Translations under genes and position numbers: made by a program
From: an uncultured Lachnospiraceae bacterium
GTDB lineage: Bacteria; Bacillota; Clostridia; Lachnospirales; Lachnospiraceae
DNA length: 36,758 nt
Assembly: GCA_947623905.1 (NCBI GenBank)
Contig: CANQHX010000011.1
Location: 1-36,758 of the forward strand
Direction: 5' to 3'
The notes under the pieces: generated by a model
Seen by the model: only the letters and a program-made list of their open reading frames with translations
Told to the model about the DNA's origin: nothing
Database searches by the model: none
Part shown: positions 1 through 7,571 of the stretch, piece after piece
How positions within the stretch are numbered: the first letter of the stretch is position 1
Layout: the number at the start of each line of letters is the position of its first letter

Positions 1-347
1 CCCGCGATGGTTATGTAGGGATTTTTGATAGTAAGGAAATCCTTCAGTTCAATGACGCCGGACACCTTAAATACAACGGTCCTGGGCCCTTCCGCTTCCA
101 CGGCGGCCCGCAGGGAGCCCTCGCCGCTGTCGTTTAGATTGGTCACTTCTATCACTCTGCCGCCCCGGCCGCCGTTTGTGTATTTGCCCCAGCCGTCGGC
201 TCCGGGGAAAGCCAGAAGTTCTTCGCCCTCCTCCGGCTCCTCAAACCCGTATTCCTGCAGAGTTTCATCGGAAAGAGCGCTGCTGCCGCAGCCGGACAGC
301 AGGCCGGCCGTCAGGCACAGGACAGTGAGACAGATAATTTTTTTCAC
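1..347 (-). CDS. Pectate-lyase-like (parallel beta-helix) lipoprotein, 3' end outside window
   Basis: The gene starts at a GTG (347) preceded by AAGGAGG seven bases upstream and runs off the left edge, so only about 115 N-terminal residues are visible. Residues 1-20 form a lipoprotein signal peptide ending in the lipobox LLSGC, so Cys20 would be lipidated and the protein held outside the membrane. After an acidic linker, from about residue 47, come the motifs AFPGADGWG, TNGGRGG and VTNLNDSGEGSLR. These are typical of the N-terminus of polysaccharide lyase family 1 and related right-handed beta-helix enzymes, which cleave polygalacturonate by beta-elimination. The catalytic region is not visible, so activity is inferred. 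It lies 70 bases downstream of the CYTH gene on the same strand. Confidence 0.72.
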   Translation of the reverse strand, partial: MKKIICLTVLCLTAGLLSGCGSSALSDETLQEYGFEEPEEGEELLAFPGADGWGKYTNGGRGGRVIEVTNLNDSGEGSLRAAVEAEGPRTVVFKVSGVIELKDFLTIKNPYITIA

Positions 348-417
348 GCAGATCCCTCCTTCGGTGTTATTCTTCCGGACCATATTCCTTTGCCGGAAAA
401 ACCGGCGCGTCCGGGTA

Positions 418-894
418 TCATCCTTTGCTCATATTGGAATTGTGATAGGCGGGATCGCAGGTGACGTCCCTGCCGAACCAGGCGGGAGGCCGGAAAGCCA
501 GAGCGGCCTTTTCCGTGGGAAATTCCACCTCTGCCATCTGCAGGGGCGCCAGATCTCCGTGAAATACGTCCAGTTCAATGGTCAGATCCGCCCCGTCCAG
601 GTAGGGGATGCATTCCCGGTTGGGCGTGCAGGGGATCCGGTAGCGGGTCTTGGTGATGATCCGCCCGTCTGCCTTTTTGAGCAGATGGCGGTAGGAAGCC
701 TCGTCCAGAGGCAGGTTGTATTCTTCGTGGGCCATCAGGCCGTCAGATTTGTAGGTGAGCACATAATCGTCTCCCTCCCGCCGTACCCGCACCACCGGAC
801 TGGTGCACAGATATCCCTGTTCCAGCTCCATGGAAGGGCAGGAGGACAGGTTCTCGGGCAGGGTGGGGATGAGAAATTTTCGTTCGATTTCCAT
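418..894 (-). CDS. CYTH domain protein (triphosphate tunnel metalloenzyme family)
   Basis: This 158-residue protein opens with the CYTH signature ExExK (Glu2, Glu4, Lys6), which in this family binds metal and triphosphate inside a beta-barrel tunnel. Alternating charged residues follow through the chain, such as VRVRREGDDYVLTYK, KTRYRIP and TIELDVFHGDL, as expected for barrel strands. Relatives include inorganic triphosphatases, thiamine triphosphatase and class IV adenylate cyclase. The bacterial stand-alone form most often hydrolyses inorganic tripolyphosphate, but the substrate cannot be told from sequence. The length fits a single CYTH domain. The ATG at 894 has a GGAAAGGCGG ribosome site, and a promoter-like pair lies upstream at 963-991. 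Confidence 0.85.
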   Translation of the reverse strand: MEIERKFLIPTLPENLSSCPSMELEQGYLCTSPVVRVRREGDDYVLTYKSDGLMAHEEYNLPLDEASYRHLLKKADGRIITKTRYRIPCTPNRECIPYLDGADLTIELDVFHGDLAPLQMAEVEFPTEKAALAFRPPAWFGRDVTCDPAYHNSNMSKG

Positions 895-962
895 AAAAGA
901 ACCGCCTTTCCGGGGCCGTCGGAGCGTGGGCGCCGCCCGCTGCCGGCCCGTTTTCTGTTATC

Positions 963-991
963 ATCCTATCATTTCCCATATATTTTTTCAA
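963..991 (-). promoter_or_regulatory. Predicted promoter for the CYTH gene
   Basis: Read on the minus strand, TTGAAA (991-986) and TAGGAT (968-963) are separated by 17 bases. The -35 matches the housekeeping consensus at five of six positions, the -10 at four of six. It points at the CYTH gene and is divergent from the tig promoter. Confidence 0.5.
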
Positions 992-1020
992 TAATCTTCC
1001 CTAAAACGCGAGAAAAATAC

Positions 1021-1049
1021 TGGTAATTTAAAAAACGGTGTGTTATACT
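1021..1049 (+). promoter_or_regulatory. Predicted promoter for tig
   Basis: TGGTAA (1021-1026) and TATACT (1044-1049) are 17 bases apart, and TGT directly precedes the -10 (extended -10 form). The roughly 90-base leader has two small inverted repeats, ACTGA-TA-GTGG with CCACTCAGT (about 1060-1088) and TTGGGC-AG-GCCCAA (about 1089-1102). They could fold in the tig mRNA leader, but no known riboregulator is recognised. Confidence 0.5.
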
Positions 1050-1144
1050 GGGTGAATGACTGATAGTGGGGGTTTATGCCACTCAGTGATTGGGCAGGCC
1101 CAAAGAGACGGCCGCCAGATATTGAAAGGAGCAGTTTTTTTAAG

Positions 1145-2434
1145 ATGAGTACACAGGTAGAAACATTAGAGCACAACATGGTCAAGGTGACCATTGAAGC
1201 CACGGCCAAGGAGCTGGACGCAGCGCTGGACAGAGCATATCAGAAGACCAGGAACCAGATCACCATTCCCGGCTTCCGCAAGGGCAAAGCTACCAGAAAG
1301 ATGGTGGAAAAGCTCTACGGCGCCCAGGTATTTTACGAGGACGCCGCCAATGATCTGATCCCCGCGAAATATGAGGAGTTTATGAATGAAACGGAGCTGG
1401 ATATCGTCAGCCAGCCCAAGATCGACGTGGTGACACTGGAGGAAGGACAGCCCTTCGTGTTCACGGCAGAAGTGGCCGTGAAGCCGGAGGTGACCCTTGG
1501 CGCGTATATGGGCGTTGAGGTGGCAAAGGCCGATGTGAAGGTGACCGACGAGGAAGTCCAGGCGGAGATCGACAGGGAGCGGGAGAATCAGTCCCGCACC
1601 ATCACCGTGGAGGACCGTCCTGTAGAGGATCAGGATATCGTTACCATTGATTTTGAAGGCTATGTGGACGGCGAGACGTTTGAAGGCGGCAGCGCGAAGG
1701 ATCATTCCCTGACCATCGGTTCCCATTCCTTTATCGATAATTTTGAGGAGCAGCTCATCGGCGTGAGCATCGGCGAGGAGAAGGATGTTCATGTGACCTT
1801 CCCGGAGGAATACCATGCCAAAGAACTGGCAGGCAAGCCTGCCCTGTTCAAGGTGACGGTAAAGGGCATCAAGTACAAGGAGCTGCCGGAAGTGGACGAC
1901 GAGTTCGCTCAGGAGGTATCCGAGTTTGATACCCTGGAGGAATATAAGGAAGACGTGAAGAGGAACCTGCTGGAGAGAAAGCAGGAGCAGGCAAAGGTTG
2001 AGAAGCAGGACGCCGTAGTGGAGAAGATCATCGAGGGCGCGGAGATGGACATTCCCCAGCCTATGATCGATTTCCAGGCCCGCAATATGATGGACGATAT
2101 GGCAAGCCGCATGCAGCAGCAGGGCATTACCATGGAGCAGTATCTGCAGATGATGGGCCAGACCCCTGCCCAGATGCTGGAGCAGATGCAGCCCCAGGCT
2201 TTAAAGCGCATTCAGAGCAGACTGGTGCTGGAGCAGATCGTAAAGCAGGAGAATATCGAGGTCTCCGACGAGCGGTTTGAGGAGGAAGTGGAAAAGCTGG
2301 GCAAGACCTACAATATCGAGCCCGACAAGGTGAAGGAGCTCATGGGCGAGGAGCAGCTGGACCAGATGAAGAAGGATATCGCCATCCAGCTCGCCGTGGA
2401 AAAGGTGGCAGACGCCGCCAAGGAAGTAGAGTAA
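1145..2434 (+). CDS. tig: Trigger factor (ribosome-associated chaperone and prolyl isomerase)
   Basis: Trigger factor docks at the ribosomal exit tunnel and shields nascent chains. The 429-residue length is the family norm. Residues 43-48 (GFRKGK) are the ribosome-binding signature; the usual Pro at position 50 is Thr here. Residues about 150-245 form the FKBP-type isomerase domain, with DIVTIDFEGYVDGETFEGG and TFPEEYHAKELAGKPALF. The rest is the Gln/Met-rich helical chaperone domain. I chose the ATG at 1145 because the product then begins like other trigger factors (MSTQVETLEHN); an AAAGGAG lies about 13 bases upstream. The reading frame is open further upstream to 1076, but that adds 23 non-family residues. 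It heads the cluster tig-clpP-clpX-lon. Confidence 0.97.
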   Translation: MSTQVETLEHNMVKVTIEATAKELDAALDRAYQKTRNQITIPGFRKGKATRKMVEKLYGAQVFYEDAANDLIPAKYEEFMNETELDIVSQPKIDVVTLEEGQPFVFTAEVAVKPEVTLGAYMGVEVAKADVKVTDEEVQAEIDRERENQSRTITVEDRPVEDQDIVTIDFEGYVDGETFEGGSAKDHSLTIGSHSFIDNFEEQLIGVSIGEEKDVHVTFPEEYHAKELAGKPALFKVTVKGIKYKELPEVDDEFAQEVSEFDTLEEYKEDVKRNLLERKQEQAKVEKQDAVVEKIIEGAEMDIPQPMIDFQARNMMDDMASRMQQQGITMEQYLQMMGQTPAQMLEQMQPQALKRIQSRLVLEQIVKQENIEVSDERFEEEVEKLGKTYNIEPDKVKELMGEEQLDQMKKDIAIQLAVEKVADAAKEVE

Positions 2435-2497
2435 AAGAGTTCTCATGGATAACGCCGGCCTTTTTGGCGAGGCGGGCAGAAAAAGGAGTGAGGAAAA

Positions 2498-3100
2498 ATG
2501 CTGAACGGTATGGATATGAGTCTTGTGCCTACTGTCATCGAGCAGACCAGCAGAGGAGAGCGGGCCTACGATATTTATTCCCGGCTGCTGAAGGACCGGA
2601 TCATTTTTCTCAACGATCAGGTGGATGATGTGACGTCCGGCCTTGTGGTGGCGCAGCTCTTGTTCCTGGAGTCGGAAGACCCCGGAAGGGACATTCATTT
2701 TTACATCAACAGCCCCGGCGGTTCCGTGACGGCGGGCATGGCGATCTATGACACGATGCAGTATGTGAAGTGCGACGTATCCACCATGTGTCTCGGCATG
2801 GCGGCCAGCATGGGGGCGTTCCTTCTGGCCGGCGGCGCCAAGGGCAAACGGTTTGCCCTGCCAAATGCCGAGGTGATGATCCATCAGCCCTCCGGCGGCG
2901 CCCAGGGACAGGCGACGGATATCAAGATCGTGGCGGAGCATATCAGCCGCACGAAAGAGAAGCTCAACCAGATACTGGCGGCCAATACCGGCCAGCCTCT
3001 GGATGTGATCCGGCGGGATACGGAGCGGGACAATTATATGTCCGCCGAGGAGGCCATGGCCTACGGCCTTATCGATAAAGTGGTTTCCGCCAGACAGTAA
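2498..3100 (+). CDS. clpP: ATP-dependent Clp protease proteolytic subunit ClpP
   Basis: ClpP is the tetradecameric serine peptidase chamber fed by ClpX or other Clp ATPases. The 200-residue product has the complete catalytic triad: Ser104 in GMAASMGA, His129 in MIHQP and Asp178 in RDTERDN, with the same His-Asp spacing as E. coli ClpP. The oxyanion-loop motif INSPGGSV is at residues 70-77. The N-terminus [20 protein letters not shown] is the axial-loop region, and any propeptide would be only a few residues. The start has a strong site (AAAGGAGTGAGG). It lies 63 bases after tig and 107 before clpX, in the common tig-clpP-clpX order. Confidence 0.98.
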   Translation: MLNGMDMSLVPTVIEQTSRGERAYDIYSRLLKDRIIFLNDQVDDVTSGLVVAQLLFLESEDPGRDIHFYINSPGGSVTAGMAIYDTMQYVKCDVSTMCLGMAASMGAFLLAGGAKGKRFALPNAEVMIHQPSGGAQGQATDIKIVAEHISRTKEKLNQILAANTGQPLDVIRRDTERDNYMSAEEAMAYGLIDKVVSARQ

Positions 3101-3143
3101 CGAAAAAGCCGGGACGACGCCGGCCATCATGCCAAAGAATAGC

Positions 3144-3173
3144 AAAGGGCTGCTGCAGACGCAGCAGCCCTTT
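3144..3173 (+). other. 13-bp perfect stem-loop between clpP and clpX
   Basis: AAAGGGCTGCTGC (3144-3156) pairs perfectly with GCAGCAGCCCTTT (3161-3173) across a 4-base loop. No U-run follows, since the next bases are GGACAATG, so it is a poor intrinsic terminator. It is better read as an mRNA-processing or stabilising element, or a partial attenuator, in the tig-clpP-clpX-lon transcript. It lies 35 bases before the clpX start. Confidence 0.6.
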
Positions 3174-3207
3174 GGACAATGATAATAAATGGGAGAATCT
3201 GACAGCT

Positions 3208-4494
3208 ATGAAAAATAATCAGGACAACGTGCGCTGTTCCTTCTGCGGAAAGCTGCAGTCACAGGTGAGGAAACTGATCTCCGGCCCTATGGGCGTGTAT
3301 ATCTGCGACGACTGCGTGGACGTATGCAGCGAGATCATTGACGAGGAGCTGGGCAGAAACGAAGAATCTGATTTTTCCTATGAGGAGATCAATCTGCTGA
3401 AGCCGGAAGAGATCAAGGCGTTTCTGGATGAGTACGTAGTGGGGCAGGAGGAAGCCAAAAAAGTGCTGGCCGTGTCCGTGTACAACCATTACAAGCGGAT
3501 CCTTGCCCAGAGAGACTTGTCTGTGGAGCTGCAGAAGAGCAACATCCTCATGCTGGGACCTACCGGATCGGGTAAGACCTACCTGGCCCAGACGCTGGCA
3601 AAGCTGCTCAACGTGCCGTTCGCCATCGCGGACGCCACTTCTCTTACGGAAGCCGGGTATGTGGGCGAGGATGTAGAGAACATCCTGCTGAAGATCATAC
3701 AGGCGGCGGATTATGACATTGAGCGGGCCCAGTACGGTATTATCTACATTGACGAGATCGACAAGATCACCAGAAAGTCGGAAAACCCGTCCATCACCCG
3801 GGATGTCTCCGGGGAGGGCGTGCAGCAGGCGCTGTTAAAGATCGTGGAGGGAACCATGGCCAGCGTGCCGCCCCAGGGAGGCCGCAAGCATCCCAACCAG
3901 GAGATGATCCCTATTGATACCACAAATATCCTGTTTATCTGCGGCGGGGCTTTCGAGGGGCTGGACAACATCATTGACAGCCGCCTGGACCAGAAGGCCA
4001 TCGGCTTCCAGGCCAATGTGGCCACCAAAGAGGAACGGGACATCGGGGAGCTGTACCGCCAGGTGCTGCCCCAGGATCTGATCAAATACGGCCTGATCCC
4101 GGAATTTGTAGGCCGCGTGCCGGTGACGGTGGCGCTGGACCAGCTGGATAAGGATTCCATGGTGCGCATCCTGAAGGAGCCGAAAAATTCCATTGTGAAG
4201 CAGTATCAGAAGCTGTTTGAGCTGGATCATGTGAAGCTTGTCTTTCAGGAGGACGCGCTGGAGGCCATCGCCGACAGGACGATCCGCCACAAGATGGGCG
4301 CCAGGGGACTGCGTTCCATTATGGAGAAGACGATGATGGATCTTATGTACCGGATCCCCTCCGACGAGACCATTGATACCTGCACCATCACGAAGGAAAT
4401 GGTGGAGGGCGCGGGAGAGGCCCTTCTGACCCGGAAGGAGTCGGAGGAAAAGAGGACCCTGCGCCGCAGGAAACAGGAGGCGGAGACTGCCTGA
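3208..4494 (+). CDS. clpX: ATP-dependent Clp protease ATP-binding subunit ClpX
   Basis: ClpX is the AAA+ unfoldase that feeds ClpP. The 428-residue product has the N-terminal zinc-binding domain (Cys10 and Cys13 in CSFCGK, then CDDC near residue 37), Walker A GPTGSGKT at 117-124, the pore loop GYVGEDVE, Walker [11 protein letters not shown], the ClpP-docking IGF tripeptide in QKAIGFQA, and sensor 2 in MGARGLRS. I chose the ATG at 3208 because it gives the normal N-terminus ([15 protein letters not shown]); its GGGAG lies 12 bases upstream. A TTG at 3172 in the same frame adds 12 residues but sits in the stem of the preceding hairpin, so it is less likely. Confidence 0.98.
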   Translation: MKNNQDNVRCSFCGKLQSQVRKLISGPMGVYICDDCVDVCSEIIDEELGRNEESDFSYEEINLLKPEEIKAFLDEYVVGQEEAKKVLAVSVYNHYKRILAQRDLSVELQKSNILMLGPTGSGKTYLAQTLAKLLNVPFAIADATSLTEAGYVGEDVENILLKIIQAADYDIERAQYGIIYIDEIDKITRKSENPSITRDVSGEGVQQALLKIVEGTMASVPPQGGRKHPNQEMIPIDTTNILFICGGAFEGLDNIIDSRLDQKAIGFQANVATKEERDIGELYRQVLPQDLIKYGLIPEFVGRVPVTVALDQLDKDSMVRILKEPKNSIVKQYQKLFELDHVKLVFQEDALEAIADRTIRHKMGARGLRSIMEKTMMDLMYRIPSDETIDTCTITKEMVEGAGEALLTRKESEEKRTLRRRKQEAETA

Positions 4495-4537
4495 TCCGGA
4501 AATGGGAAACTGATTTTTTTCTGGAATGGTGAAAGAT

Positions 4538-6865
4538 ATGGAACTGACGATCAAACTGCCTGCCATCGCCCTGCGGGACCAGTCGGTGCTGCCGGATACG
4601 TCCGCCCAGCTGGATGTGAGCAGGGCCGCGTCGAGAAAGGCGCTGGAAAAGGCAATGTTAAAAAGCCAGAAGATTTTTCTTGTGGCGCAGAAAAACGGAA
4701 AAACCGACGCTCCCGGACTGGATCAGCTGCACAGCGTGGGCTGTATCGCCCGCATCCGGCAGATCGTAAAGCTTCATGACAAGATGGTCCGGGTGCTGGT
4801 GGAAGGAACGGATAAGGGGCGTCTTGTGTCGGTCAGCCGGGAGGAAGGATTCCTGGAGGCCGACGTGATCCCCTACGGCCCGCTGCAGCAGGCCGGCGAC
4901 GACGGAGAAGACCCCGAAACGGAAGAACTGGCCCGGAAGCGAACCCTGCTGGAGTCATTCGCCAGCTTCATGGCGGAGCGCAGGATCAATAAGCTGGAGC
5001 TGCTGCGGCACCTGGCGGACCGCCCTCTTTCCGTGGTGTGCAATGTGCTCATGGAGGAGCTGGCGCCGGATTATCGGGTGAAGCAGGAGTATCTGGAGTG
5101 CGACGACCCGGAGGACGCCTTTACCCAGGTGGCGGTGCTGCTGGAAAACGAGCGCCGGATCTACAAGATCCGGGAGGAGCTGCGGGAGCGGCTGCAGCAG
5201 CGGGTCAACGACAATCAGAAGGAATATGTGCTGCGGGAGCAGCTGAAGGTGATCCAGGAGGAGTTGGGAGAGGATCCCATGACCCAGGACGCCAATAAAT
5301 TTACGGAGCTGACAGAAGCGCTGGCCGCGCCGGAAAAGGTAAAGGAGACGCTGCGCAAGGAGATCAGCCGGTACGCGGCCGCCGGGCAGCATTCCCCGGA
5401 CGCCAGCGTGGAGCGGGTGTACATCGAGACGCTGCTCAATGTGCCGTGGGAAACCGTTTCGGAGGAAAAAACGGATCTGGAGGAAGCGGAAAGCATCCTC
5501 AACCGGGACCATTACGGTCTGGAGAAGATCAAGGAGCGGATACTGGAGTACATGGCGGTCCGGCTGATGACAGGCGGGGACAACAGCCCCATCCTTTGTC
5601 TGGTGGGCCCTCCCGGCACGGGCAAGACCTCTATCGCGAAGAGCATCGCCGAAGCCCTGGGAAGGAAGTATGTGCGCATCTGCCTGGGCGGCCTCAGGGA
5701 CGAGGCCGAGATCCGCGGTCACAGAAAGACGTATGTGGGAGCCATGCCCGGCCGCATCGTCCGGGGCCTGGAGGAAGCGGGAACATGCAATCCCGTCATG
5801 CTGCTGGACGAGCTGGACAAGATGAGCAGCGACTACAAGGGAGATCCGTCCTCGGCCATGCTGGAGGTGCTGGACAGCGAGCAGAACAGCCATTTTACCG
5901 ACCATTATCTGGAGCTGCCCCTGGATCTGTCCAAGGTGGTGTTCATCGCCACGGCCAACGACACCGCGGCCATTCCCCGGCCACTTCTGGACCGCATGGA
6001 GGTCATAGAGCTGTCGGGCTATACGGCCAATGAAAAATTTCATATCGGCAGAGAGCATCTGCTGCCGAAGCAGCTGAAAAATCACGGGCTGACAAAAAAG
6101 ATCTGCCACGTGAGCGACGGCGCCATAAGAGAGCTTATAAGCCTTTATACAAGAGAAGCGGGGGTCCGCCAGCTGGAGCGGTGCCTGGGCAAGGTGTGCC
6201 GCAGGGCCGTGAAGGAATATATGACCGGCGACAGCAGGGAGGCCATCCGGATCACGAAAAAAAGCCTGGAGCAGTACGCGGGCAAGCCCCTGTACCGCCC
6301 CGAGCGGCATAACAAAAAGCCGGAGATCGGCATGGTCACCGGCCTGGCGTGGACCAGCGTGGGCGGCGCCATACTGGGTATAGAAGTCAATACCATGGCA
6401 GGGAAGGGCGAGCTGAAGCTCACCGGCCAGATGGGCGATGTGATGCAGGAATCCGCTCAGGCGGGGTACACCTACGTGCGGTCCGTGGGACCGGAGTACG
6501 GTCTGGCGGAGGAACAGTTTAAGGAGACGGATATCCATATCCACATCCCCGAGGGGGCAGTGCCCAAGGACGGCCCCTCCGCCGGCATTACCATGGCCAC
6601 TGCCATGCTGTCCGCTTTCGCGCGGATCCCTGTGCGGGCGGACGTGGCCATGACGGGAGAGATCACCCTGCGGGGCAGAGTGTTGCCGGTGGGCGGGCTG
6701 AAGGAGAAGCTGCTGGCCGCGAAGATGGCAGGCATCCGGACCGCCATTGTTCCCGCGGACAATCGCCGGGACGTGGAAGAATTATCAGAGGAGATCCGGG
6801 ACGGCATGCATTTCGTGTACGCCGAGACCATGGAACAGGTCTTAAAGACAGCCCTGGCGAGGTAG
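4538..6865 (+). CDS. lon: ATP-dependent protease Lon (LonA)
   Basis: Lon is a homohexameric AAA+ serine protease that removes damaged and regulatory proteins. From the ATG at 4538 the product is 775 residues, like Bacillus LonA. The N-terminal substrate-binding domain and a coiled coil (about 180-250) precede Walker A GPPGTGKT at 357-364 and Walker B VMLLDELDKM. The peptidase domain carries the catalytic dyad Ser681 in PKDGPSAG and Lys724 in VGGLKEK. The start is ambiguous: ATG 4538 has GGTGA five bases upstream, while an in-frame ATG at 4526 adds four residues with a weaker site. It follows clpX by 43 bases, and no heat-shock operator was seen between them, so co-transcription is likely. Confidence 0.97.
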   Translation: MELTIKLPAIALRDQSVLPDTSAQLDVSRAASRKALEKAMLKSQKIFLVAQKNGKTDAPGLDQLHSVGCIARIRQIVKLHDKMVRVLVEGTDKGRLVSVSREEGFLEADVIPYGPLQQAGDDGEDPETEELARKRTLLESFASFMAERRINKLELLRHLADRPLSVVCNVLMEELAPDYRVKQEYLECDDPEDAFTQVAVLLENERRIYKIREELRERLQQRVNDNQKEYVLREQLKVIQEELGEDPMTQDANKFTELTEALAAPEKVKETLRKEISRYAAAGQHSPDASVERVYIETLLNVPWETVSEEKTDLEEAESILNRDHYGLEKIKERILEYMAVRLMTGGDNSPILCLVGPPGTGKTSIAKSIAEALGRKYVRICLGGLRDEAEIRGHRKTYVGAMPGRIVRGLEEAGTCNPVMLLDELDKMSSDYKGDPSSAMLEVLDSEQNSHFTDHYLELPLDLSKVVFIATANDTAAIPRPLLDRMEVIELSGYTANEKFHIGREHLLPKQLKNHGLTKKICHVSDGAIRELISLYTREAGVRQLERCLGKVCRRAVKEYMTGDSREAIRITKKSLEQYAGKPLYRPERHNKKPEIGMVTGLAWTSVGGAILGIEVNTMAGKGELKLTGQMGDVMQESAQAGYTYVRSVGPEYGLAEEQFKETDIHIHIPEGAVPKDGPSAGITMATAMLSAFARIPVRADVAMTGEITLRGRVLPVGGLKEKLLAAKMAGIRTAIVPADNRRDVEELSEEIRDGMHFVYAETMEQVLKTALAR

Positions 6866-6944
6866 GCGGGAGCGGGTCCGAGGGTCCCCGCTGCCGGGCA
6901 GACCGAAACAGGCTGTATTTTGCAGATGAAAGGAGGAAGGCTGC

Positions 6945-7571
6945 ATGATCATAAAAAGCGCGGAGCTGGAGACGGTGTGCGGTGTCACCAGCACCCTGCC
7001 GGACAACCGGCTGCCGGAGATCGCGTTCGCGGGCAGATCCAATGTGGGCAAATCCTCCCTCATCAACGGACTGCTGAACCGCAAAGCCCTGGCGCGGACG
7101 TCCTCCCAGCCGGGGAAGACCCAGACCATCAATTTTTATAACGTGAACAATGCCCTGTATTTCGTGGACCTGCCGGGATACGGCTACGCGAAGGTATCCG
7201 TGGAGGCCAAGGCAAAATGGGGCAAAATGATAGAGCGGTATCTGCTGCGCTCCCGCCAGCTGAAAGCGATCTTTTTGCTGGTGGATATCCGGCATGAGCC
7301 GTCGGCCAATGATGTGCAGATGTATCAGTGGATCCTGGAGCGGGGGCATGTGCCAGTCATTATCGCTACCAAGGCGGACAAGCTGAAGAGAAGCCAGGTA
7401 GCGAAGCATATGAAAATGATCCGGGACGGCCTGAAGGTACGGCCGGGCACCCCGGTATTTGCGTACTCCGCCCTGACCAAAGCGGGCAGGGAGGAGCTCT
7501 GGGACTATATTGACGCATTGACAGGAAAGGACGAAGAAGAACATGGCGAAACAACTGGAAAAGACATATGA
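6945..7571 (+). CDS. engB: Ribosome-biogenesis GTP-binding protein EngB/YsxC/YihA
   Basis: This small GTPase is needed for late assembly of the 50S ribosomal subunit. The 208-residue product has G1 GRSNVGKS (30-37), the switch I region near [14 protein letters not shown]3 DLPGYG (75-80) and G4 TKAD (142-145), with SAL as the likely G5. Sequence between G1 and G3 matches the EngB family closely. The ATG follows AAAGGAGGAAGG. It lies 79 bases after lon, and its last 29 bases overlap the start of valS, which suggests translational coupling. The lon-engB neighbourhood is common in Firmicutes. Confidence 0.96.
   Translation: MIIKSAELETVCGVTSTLPDNRLPEIAFAGRSNVGKSSLINGLLNRKALARTSSQPGKTQTINFYNVNNALYFVDLPGYGYAKVSVEAKAKWGKMIERYLLRSRQLKAIFLLVDIRHEPSANDVQMYQWILERGHVPVIIATKADKLKRSQVAKHMKMIRDGLKVRPGTPVFAYSALTKAGREELWDYIDALTGKDEEEHGETTGKDI

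Noticed and set aside
25..1026. A 333-codon plus-strand open frame at the left edge
   Set aside because: It crosses the lipoprotein start, the CYTH gene and their promoter on the opposite strand and has no recognisable domain.
4955..6544. A 529-codon open frame on the minus strand
   Set aside because: It is antisense to lon, whose Walker and catalytic motifs prove the plus strand is coding; the His/Leu/Gln-rich product is typical of shadow frames.
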